From positions 1-5,251 of the forward strand of contig CAJCBY010000481.1 in assembly GCA_903960725.1 (NCBI GenBank): a DNA stretch of 5,251 nt, written 5' to 3'. The stretch's first letter is position 1, and the number at the start of each line of letters is the position of its first letter. The stretch comes from an uncultured Cytophagaceae bacterium (GTDB lineage: Bacteria > Bacteroidota > Bacteroidia > Cytophagales > Spirosomataceae). Position numbers and translations under genes: made by a program. Under the pieces are notes generated by a model, which saw nothing but the letters and a program-made list of their open reading frames with translations, was not told the DNA's origin and ran no database searches. Below, in pieces: positions 1-5,251 of this stretch.

Positions 1-914
1 ATCATGACGCCTGGGTCGCGTGAAGCCATGCGGTAATGTAAAATACTCTGTTCTGGTTTTCCAGGGACAATGTCGAAACTCAAATTTCCGGACCCTCTAC
101 CTGCTGCCACCGGTGCTTTGAAGAAGCCGTAAGCGGTGCGATCTTTGGAATCCCAAGTTAAATAAAGACCAGATGAACGAGCGGGACCCGTCGGATTATG
201 GCAGTGTGCACAGTTGATATCGAGGTAGGCTTTTACGCGATCATCGAGGGAAGCGCTAGCGTCAGAATAATTGACGAGGGCGGGAATATGGTCTTTAGGT
301 AAGCCCTTTAATAATCCTGTAGTCGACCAGTTTTGTAATTGATGACCATCGTTTAACTGTCTGACGGATGGGCCAATGGGCGTCATTTCTCCAGACCTTT
401 CATGGCAACCCTTACACTGATTCATATTAGGCACCTGGTATTCGAACGATTGCTTTTTACCCGCGCCATCAATCCGGGAAACCTGATCGCTACCTCCTGC
501 GACTTCGAGTACAGCGTCCGTTTGTTCTTTGTTCCAAATATAGGGCAGAGCCACCCAGCCTTTGGCCTCATGCAATAAAACGCGCGTTTCCATCAAGCGA
601 CGGCCCTTCTTAGGGTTACGTTCATCGATAGGATAATAGAAGGTTTTCACGATGGCGGTACCTACCGGAAACTGCAAAACAGAGTCAGGATTATAGGAAA
701 CGGATTGCCCCGCGGGAAGCTTTACAAAACGGAGTTTCGAGGCATAGTCTGAAAAAAGGGGCGAGTTTAACGTGTAAAGAACGACGCCATCCGACGGAAT
801 TTGCTCCTTTAGAGTTCCTTTGAAAAACCCGTAATCAGATAGGTTTTCCTTGTAGTCCGCATCCGCTGAAACGAGGCCAATAAACGCTAACAACAAAAGG
901 CAGAAAATGCGCAT
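1..914 (-). CDS. SO2930-family diheme c-type cytochrome (TIGR03806-like), secreted, partial
   Basis: My reading of the minus strand gives 304 codons open to the left edge, so the C-terminus is missing. Residues 1-17 form a signal peptide (basic MR, a Leu-rich core, then LVSA), which places the protein in the periplasm or outside the inner membrane. Two heme-c motifs are visible: CKGCH at residues 167-171 (bases 402-416) and CAHCH at 235-239 (bases 198-212). The N-terminal stretch around residues 26-66, with NSPLFSDYASKLRF, is typical of the family. The last visible residues, SRDPGVM, look like the start of the conserved C-terminal segment, so I infer that only a few tens of residues are missing. 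The ATG overlaps the stop of the beta-helix gene by one base (TAATG), which implies an operon and coupled translation. The family is expected to transfer electrons; its partner and substrate are not known to me. Confidence 0.92.
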   Translation of the reverse strand, partial: MRIFCLLLLAFIGLVSADADYKENLSDYGFFKGTLKEQIPSDGVVLYTLNSPLFSDYASKLRFVKLPAGQSVSYNPDSVLQFPVGTAIVKTFYYPIDERNPKKGRRLMETRVLLHEAKGWVALPYIWNKEQTDAVLEVAGGSDQVSRIDGAGKKQSFEYQVPNMNQCKGCHERSGEMTPIGPSVRQLNDGHQLQNWSTTGLLKGLPKDHIPALVNYSDASASLDDRVKAYLDINCAHCHNPTGPARSSGLYLTWDSKDRTAYGFFKAPVAAGRGSGNLSFDIVPGKPEQSILHYRMASRDPGVM

Positions 915-2110
915 TAGAACTTGATAGATTTCACGTTTTCAAAATCACAATCGAACAAATCTTTCCCTTGTTTCAAGCCTTTGAAGTCATGTTCTGCATC
1001 CAAGAATGCGGTACTTTGGTTCACATTATCCCGCACACAAATCGAATAATCTAACGGGTATTTCCCATCTGGACCTACTTTTTTCGGATTCAAAATTCCA
1101 TCATATATGACCGCCGGCACGTTCCGACCAAAGCGTAAAACGAAGCGGTACATTTTACCAAAACGGCTGTCCATAGGCACGCGCCTCGGCTTCCGTTCGA
1201 AGGTATTGTGGTGAATTGAAATAGCCGTGGGATAGGGATCGTATTCCTTATCTTTTATCTCATTCTCCGTCATAAAATAGGAGATGACTGCAACCCCAAT
1301 CGTGGCATGGTTGATAATTTTATTTTCAAAAAACTCGACATTACTTGTCGCTAAGACCATCATCCCCGTTCCCTTGGGCACATTGCCTACAATGTTCCCC
1401 TTAGGGGCAAAATTCTTTAAATTATTATCTTGTACTAGGTTGTGGTGGACACGCACGTGTCCGCCCTTTTTTTGGACTAAATCCGGTAAATCAAATACCA
1501 AAATACCCCCCGTATTACCTATCGCTTTGTTATTATACACATCCGCATACAGCGAATTTTCGATTTCAATCCCGGCCACGTTTTGGTAGGCTGCTGAATT
1601 TCGAACGATAATGTGTTTTGATTGACCTACATAAATACCCGCATCAGAAGCGCCAATCGCAATACATGAATCGATTAACACATTCTCGCACAAGACCGGA
1701 TAGAGCCCATAAGAGCCATTAGTGGATTTCGGTCCGCCTGTCCAGGCAGTCTTTACGCGGCGAAAAGTGATACCCTTCACCTGCATGGTCTTAATTAAAT
1801 CTCCCTTAGAATCCTCCGTGGTCATATCCTCGATAACGATGTTTTCGCAGTTCGAAACTTTGATGCCTTCAGCGCCTTGGGTTTGGCCTTTGAAACTCAG
1901 AATCGTCTTATCCATACCCTTGCCACGCAAGGTAATGTTCTTTTTGCCTTCTAAAGACAGGCTTTTTGTCAGCTGAAAACGACCGGCCTCGATTTCAATC
2001 GTGGACCCATTCTCCGCTAAAATAAGGCGCTTTTGTAAGTTTTTTTCGAAATCGGCCTGACCTAAAGCTGTGAAGCTCAATAGACTTAGGCAAAGTAGAA
2101 GGTGTTTCAT
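914..2110 (-). CDS. Secreted parallel beta-helix repeat protein (TIGR03805-like)
   Basis: This 398-residue protein begins with a signal peptide (MKHLLL..., cleavage near residues 17-19, ALGQA). The body is a series of short beta-strand turns typical of a right-handed beta-helix: for example LRGKGMDKTIL at 61-71, IKVSNCENIVIED at 83-95, GASDAGIYVGQS at 153-164, NVAGIEIENS at 177-186, NTGGILVFDLPDL at 199-211, and GTGMMVLATSNVEFFEN at 247-263. Such folds usually bind or cleave polysaccharides, but no lyase or hydrolase active site is evident to me. The region after about residue 305 is less repetitive and may form a cap. The gene lies directly upstream of the diheme cytochrome with a one-base overlap, and this pairing is what identifies the family. 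The start is the first ATG before the signal peptide. No Shine-Dalgarno sequence precedes it, which is normal in Bacteroidota. Substrate and role are unknown. Confidence 0.93.
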   Translation of the reverse strand: MKHLLLCLSLLSFTALGQADFEKNLQKRLILAENGSTIEIEAGRFQLTKSLSLEGKKNITLRGKGMDKTILSFKGQTQGAEGIKVSNCENIVIEDMTTEDSKGDLIKTMQVKGITFRRVKTAWTGGPKSTNGSYGLYPVLCENVLIDSCIAIGASDAGIYVGQSKHIIVRNSAAYQNVAGIEIENSLYADVYNNKAIGNTGGILVFDLPDLVQKKGGHVRVHHNLVQDNNLKNFAPKGNIVGNVPKGTGMMVLATSNVEFFENKIINHATIGVAVISYFMTENEIKDKEYDPYPTAISIHHNTFERKPRRVPMDSRFGKMYRFVLRFGRNVPAVIYDGILNPKKVGPDGKYPLDYSICVRDNVNQSTAFLDAEHDFKGLKQGKDLFDCDFENVKSIKF

Positions 2111-2177
2111 TAAATAGGATTAAGGCACTCGAAATTAGGAATAATTTCATAATATTACCGCTAACAACCTGTAAACT
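2111..2177. promoter_or_regulatory. Divergent intergenic promoter region
   Basis: This AT-rich gap of 67 bases separates the two divergent blocks, so both promoters should lie here or inside the adjoining 5' coding ends. I looked for the Bacteroidota -33 TTG / -7 TAnnTTTG pattern. One near match, TAATTTCG, lies on the minus strand (2137 to 2130), 19 bases before the beta-helix start. A weaker one, TAATTTCA, lies on the plus strand (2142-2149), 28 bases before the propeller start. Neither has a TTG at the right distance, so neither promoter is assigned. There is no Shine-Dalgarno sequence before either ATG. The regulatory role is inferred from gene layout. Confidence 0.55.
2131..2148. repeat. 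Perfect inverted repeat, possible operator
   Basis: GAAATTA (2131-2137), spacer GGAA, then TAATTTC (2142-2148) form an exact 7-base inverted repeat centred in the divergent gap. The arms carry the two face-to-face TAATTTC boxes that resemble weak -7 elements. A dimeric regulator site controlling both directions would fit, as would chance in AT-rich DNA. It is too short and AT-rich to be a convincing terminator, and no T-run follows the arms. Confidence 0.35.
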
Positions 2178-3167
2178 ATGAAATTCATTACGCTAAGCAT
2201 CCTATGTACTTGGGCTTTTTGTGCCTCTGCACAAGTAGAAAAAGCCGAATTTATCTACGAAACTGCCCCCTATCCGTCCTGTCACGCCTCTACGATAGAA
2301 GAAACCCCGGGTGGATTAGTGGCTGCTTGGTTTGGGGGGAAGCATGAAAAAAGTCCAGATGTGGGCATTTGGTTTAGTCAATATACAAAGGGGACGTGGT
2401 CTACGCCCGTTGAAATAGCGAATGGAATTCAGCCAGATGGGAAGCGTTATCCGCTTTGGAACCCCGTATTATACCAAGTTCCGGGAAAAGAATTAATCCT
2501 TTTCTACAAAGATGGTCCAGCACCCGATAAATGGTGGGGCATGCTTAAGCGCTCATTCGATGGCGGAAAAACCTGGACTGCAGCAGAAAAACTACCGAAA
2601 GACATTTATGGCCCCATAAAAAATAAGGCTGTTCTTTTAAAAGATGGCACCCTATTATGCCCGTCTAGCTCGGAAGACAATGACTGGAAATTGCACATGG
2701 AATTCACTCGCGACTTAGGCAAAACATGGTCAAGAACGGGACCATTGAACGATGGAGTGACGACTTCAGCTATTCAGCCTAGTATTTTATTTCTACCGGA
2801 CGGACGACTGCAACTGGTTTGTCGATCTGAAAATGGCTTTGTTTTACAGGCCTTTTCTTCCGATCAAGGTAAGAGCTGGACTGCGTTAGCACCCTCAAGT
2901 TTACTGAATCCTAATTCTGGAATCGACGCGGTGACACTGAAAGATGGCAGACACGTAATCGTTTATAATCCAGTGAAAAAAGGGCGTTCGCCTATTAGTG
3001 TGGCTATTTCAAGCGACGGGAAAACATGGAAAGATATCGCCACATTAGAGAATGAACCGGGAGAGGAATTCTCTTATCCAGCGGTTATTCAAGCCAAAGA
3101 CGGCAAAGTCCACATCACCTATACTTGGAAACGCAAGAAAATTAAGCACGTTATTCTATCGCTCTAA
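2178..3167 (+). CDS. Secreted BNR/Asp-box beta-propeller, sialidase-like glycoside hydrolase
   Basis: This 329-residue protein has a signal peptide (residues 1-18, ending CASA before Q19), so it acts in the periplasm or outside. The rest is a single sialidase-fold (BNR_2-type) propeller. Asp-box motifs (SxDxGxTW) are at residues 126-133 (SFDGGKTW), 177-184 (TRDLGKTW) and 227-234 (SSDQGKSW), with a one-residue-shorter copy at 278-284 (SSDGKTW). The N-terminal signature HASTIEETPGGLVAAWFGG at 36-54 is typical of the family usually labelled exo-alpha-sialidase. I cannot find the FRIP/xRIP motif that supplies the first arginine of the GH33 carboxylate-binding triad, so true sialidase activity is doubtful; other glycosidases share this fold. 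R216 (VCRSENG) might be a substrate arginine, but this is unproven. Its stop overlaps the symporter start by one base (TAATG), which suggests that the released sugar is taken up by the next gene product. Confidence 0.87.
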   Translation: MKFITLSILCTWAFCASAQVEKAEFIYETAPYPSCHASTIEETPGGLVAAWFGGKHEKSPDVGIWFSQYTKGTWSTPVEIANGIQPDGKRYPLWNPVLYQVPGKELILFYKDGPAPDKWWGMLKRSFDGGKTWTAAEKLPKDIYGPIKNKAVLLKDGTLLCPSSSEDNDWKLHMEFTRDLGKTWSRTGPLNDGVTTSAIQPSILFLPDGRLQLVCRSENGFVLQAFSSDQGKSWTALAPSSLLNPNSGIDAVTLKDGRHVIVYNPVKKGRSPISVAISSDGKTWKDIATLENEPGEEFSYPAVIQAKDGKVHITYTWKRKKIKHVILSL

Positions 3168-4663
3168 TGGCATTACTCGACTTTTTGTTGATTCTAGTTT
3201 ACCTACTGGCCATGGTGGGAATAGGGCTTTATTTTTCAAGAAAAAACAAGAGCTCGGATCAATTTACTACCGCCTCTGGAGCGATTCCGGGCTGGGCTTT
3301 GGGGCTTAGTTTTTATGCCACCTTTTTAAGTGCGATCACATTTTTAGGCGACCCGGGGAAGTCTTTTGGGTCGAATTGGAATCCCTTTGTTTTTAGTCTT
3401 TCCATTCCATTAGCGGCCATTGTGGCGACGAAATGGTTTGTGCCCTTTTACCGTGAAAGTGGAGAAATTAGTGCTTATACCCATTTGGAAAAGCGATTTG
3501 GCGGATGGGCCAGGACTTATGCAATGGTTTGTTTTATCCTAACTCAATTAGCTAGAATGGGGACGATTTTTTACGGAATCGCGTTGACCTTACATGCATT
3601 GACTGGAATCGATATGCGCCTGATTATTCTGGTGGCTGGCATTTGCATCATTCTCTACACGGTGTTAGGCGGGATGGAAGCAGTGATTTGGACGGAGGTT
3701 ATTCAGGCCATTTTGAAGACGATAGGAGCCGCTTTGATTCTCTATTTAATCACCTTGAAAACGCCTATTAGTACAATTATTGACACGGGAATTCGAGAGG
3801 ATAAATTCAGCTTAGGAACCTTTGATTTGGATTTTCAGACGAGCTCTTTTTGGGTGATTTTACTCTATGGATTTTTCATTAATTTGACGAATTTCGGTAT
3901 AGATCAAAACTACATTCAGCGCTACCATACTGCAAAAAATCCAGGCGATGCGGCGAAAAGTATTTGGCTTTGTGTTCTCTATTATGTGCCTGTTTCATTT
4001 TTGTTTTTCTTTATAGGAACGGCTCTTTACAGCTTTTATGGAGAGAATCCTGCCCTCATCCTCGAATTAAAACAGCAGGTTTCCATCGAAAAAAATATCC
4101 CGCTAGACGTATTAAAAGCGAGTGATTATGGCGACCGTGTTTTGCCCTTTTTTATGAAAACGCAAATCCCCTCTGGATTTTTAGGCTTACTAGTGGCGGC
4201 ACTGATGTCCGCTGGAATGAGCACGATGAGCAGCGGCATGAATAGCTCTGCGACTGTGTTTTTAAAAGACATTTATTTGCGTTATATCAACCCCGTGGCA
4301 GATGAAAAAAAGCAGTTTCGGATCTTGCTTTTTGCGACCGCTTGCATGGGGGCTTTAGGTATTGTTTTTGGCATTAGTATGATCGGAGTGAAAAGCCTTC
4401 TAGATGTGTGGTGGAAGCTTTCCGGGATATTTGCGGGAGGAATGTTAGGCATATTTTTACTAGGATTCCTAGCTAAAAAAGTGCGTAATTCAGAGGCTAA
4501 AATCGCAGCGGCTTTAGGGCTAATCCTCATTGCGTTAATGTCATTCAAGGATAACTTGCCTGAAGCTTTGCAAATTCCATTAGATAGTAAAATGACGGTG
4601 GTTTTAGGCACACTGAGCATTGTAGGAATCGGTTATTTTCTTCATAAAATACGATCGAAATGA
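3167..4663 (+). CDS. Sodium:solute symporter (SSS family), probable sugar-acid importer
   Basis: This 498-residue inner-membrane protein has about 13 hydrophobic helices, starting at residues 4-23 and ending near 474-492. SSS hallmarks are GGMEAVIWTEVIQ at 168-180, DQNYIQRYHTAKN at 246-258, and the helix at 340-370 with SAGMSTMSSGMNSS followed by FLKDIY. In that helix S352 and T353 align by eye with the Na2-site serines of vSGLT. The first core helix has FLSAITFLG (53-61). R130, in QLARMG, sits where I recall the carboxylate-binding arginine of the Proteus sialic-acid symporter SiaT, which would suit an acidic sugar. Substrate is inferred from position between a secreted hydrolase and a lyase. 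The ATG overlaps the upstream TAA by one base and the TGA overlaps the next ATG by four (ATGA), so the three genes are likely one transcript. SSS membership is secure; substrate is not. Confidence 0.93.
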   Translation: MALLDFLLILVYLLAMVGIGLYFSRKNKSSDQFTTASGAIPGWALGLSFYATFLSAITFLGDPGKSFGSNWNPFVFSLSIPLAAIVATKWFVPFYRESGEISAYTHLEKRFGGWARTYAMVCFILTQLARMGTIFYGIALTLHALTGIDMRLIILVAGICIILYTVLGGMEAVIWTEVIQAILKTIGAALILYLITLKTPISTIIDTGIREDKFSLGTFDLDFQTSSFWVILLYGFFINLTNFGIDQNYIQRYHTAKNPGDAAKSIWLCVLYYVPVSFLFFFIGTALYSFYGENPALILELKQQVSIEKNIPLDVLKASDYGDRVLPFFMKTQIPSGFLGLLVAALMSAGMSTMSSGMNSSATVFLKDIYLRYINPVADEKKQFRILLFATACMGALGIVFGISMIGVKSLLDVWWKLSGIFAGGMLGIFLLGFLAKKVRNSEAKIAAALGLILIALMSFKDNLPEALQIPLDSKMTVVLGTLSIVGIGYFLHKIRSK

Positions 4664-5251
4664 ACGCATTGCCACGAGGTTTTATTCCAGTCATGCTAAC
4701 ACCGTTTCAGGACGATTTATCCATTGATTTCGCGACTTTGCGTCTCTTGTGTGATCATTATATCGATCATGGGGCGGTAGGTCTTTTTGCGAATTGCTTA
4801 TCGAGCGAGATGTATGAATTGTCAGATGAGGAGCGCTTAGCTGTGATTAAAACAGTGGTCGATCAGACAGCAGGGAGAGTCCCAGTTGTGGCGACGGGAA
4901 CTTTTAGCGGAAGCATCGAACAGATGGCCTCCTTTTCGAACCAAGTGTATGCTTTAGGGGTCGATGCGGTGATTATTTTGAACAACCAATTCGTGTCTTC
5001 TGAGGAATCCGATGCGGTATTTCTTACGCGCATCCGTCGCTGGATGGAGTTGACACCTGGCGTTCCTTTTGGCATTTATGAGTGTCCTGTTCCCTACAAA
5101 AGGTTGGTTTCAATTCCTGTTTTAACGGAGCTTTTAGCGTCGGGTCGCCTATGTTACCACAAGGATACATCCTTACATATAGATCAAGTTAGGGCGAAAA
5201 TTCAGGCAGGAGCAGGCATGCGTTTCGGGGTTTACGATGCCTATATGGTAC
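4660..5251 (+). CDS. DapA/NanA-family aldolase/lyase (dihydrodipicolinate synthase family), partial
   Basis: I translated 197 codons from the ATG at 4660 to the right edge, about two thirds of the usual roughly 300 residues of this (beta/alpha)8 Schiff-base family. RGFIPVMLTPF at 6-16 is the family N-terminus. The Schiff-base lysine is K168 (YHKDTS) and the catalytic tyrosine is Y140 (GIYECP), matching K165 and Y137 of E. coli NanA by eye. The position of the DHDPS-specific arginine (five residues after the tyrosine) is P145, so this is not a housekeeping DapA. The GSTGE loop of NanA is CLSSE here (46-50), a change likely to alter substrate carboxylate contacts. There is no signal peptide, so it is cytoplasmic. 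It overlaps the symporter stop by four bases. The likely role is retro-aldol cleavage of an imported 2-keto-3-deoxy sugar acid, sialate or similar; a dehydratase or deaminase role is also possible in this family. Confidence 0.9.
   Translation, partial: MNALPRGFIPVMLTPFQDDLSIDFATLRLLCDHYIDHGAVGLFANCLSSEMYELSDEERLAVIKTVVDQTAGRVPVVATGTFSGSIEQMASFSNQVYALGVDAVIILNNQFVSSEESDAVFLTRIRRWMELTPGVPFGIYECPVPYKRLVSIPVLTELLASGRLCYHKDTSLHIDQVRAKIQAGAGMRFGVYDAYMV

Noticed and set aside
863..914. Lipoprotein signal on the cytochrome because of Cys5
   Set aside because: Cys5 is too close to the N-terminus, before the hydrophobic core, and is not preceded by a lipobox; an ordinary signal peptidase I site after LVSA fits better.
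1284..1976. Two plus-strand open frames (1284-1589 and 1722-1976) opposite the beta-helix gene
   Set aside because: They are antisense to a well-supported coding gene, their translations show no recognisable domain or signal, and their starts have no supporting context.
2131..2148. Inverted repeat as a bidirectional terminator
   Set aside because: It lies between two divergent gene starts, where no terminator is needed, and the stem is short and AT-only except at the ends.
3052..3309. Plus-strand open frame spanning the propeller/symporter junction
   Set aside because: It lies in another frame across two clear genes, and its translation is low-complexity and unlike any family I know.
4282..4620. 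Minus-strand open frame inside the symporter gene
   Set aside because: It is a shadow of the strongly supported symporter frame and has no domain features.
4863..5075. Minus-strand open frame inside the lyase gene
   Set aside because: It is antisense to a frame that carries the lyase catalytic tyrosine and family motifs; no independent support.
4660..5251. Housekeeping dihydrodipicolinate synthase (dapA)
   Set aside because: The DHDPS arginine five residues after the catalytic tyrosine is proline here, the TTGE-type loop is changed, and the gene sits in a hydrolase/symporter operon.

Overview
The window most likely comes from a Bacteroidota chromosome, probably Cytophagales-like; this is an inference from gene content and style, not a database match. 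The support is: short signal peptides ending in Ala/Gln-type sites, gene starts without a Shine-Dalgarno sequence, moderately AT-rich DNA, and a beta-helix plus diheme-cytochrome gene pair that I recognise as recurrent in this phylum. The DNA is almost wholly coding and holds two divergent gene blocks separated by a 67-base intergenic gap.

Left block, minus strand (2110 down to the left edge): a secreted right-handed parallel beta-helix protein (TIGR03805-like) is followed, with a one-base TAATG overlap, by a secreted diheme c-type cytochrome (TIGR03806, SO2930-like) that runs off the left edge. These two families are known to occur as a pair, and as far as I know the function of the pair is unestablished. 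This is the most clearly undescribed system in the window.

Right block, plus strand (2178 to the right edge): three tightly coupled genes encode a secreted BNR/Asp-box beta-propeller of the kind usually annotated as exo-alpha-sialidase, a sodium:solute symporter, and an aldolase/lyase of the DapA/NanA family cut by the right edge. Junctions are TAATG (one-base overlap) and ATGA (four-base overlap). The layout reads as a sugar-acid catabolic cassette: release a sugar outside the cytoplasm, import it with Na+, and cleave it by Schiff-base aldol chemistry. It resembles a sialic-acid route, but the propeller has no FRIP motif and the lyase has an altered GSTGE-type motif, so the true substrate is open.

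The 67-base gap must hold both divergent promoters. It contains a perfect 7-base inverted repeat with a 4-base spacer, a possible operator. I see no RNA gene, mobile element, CRISPR array or clear terminator.
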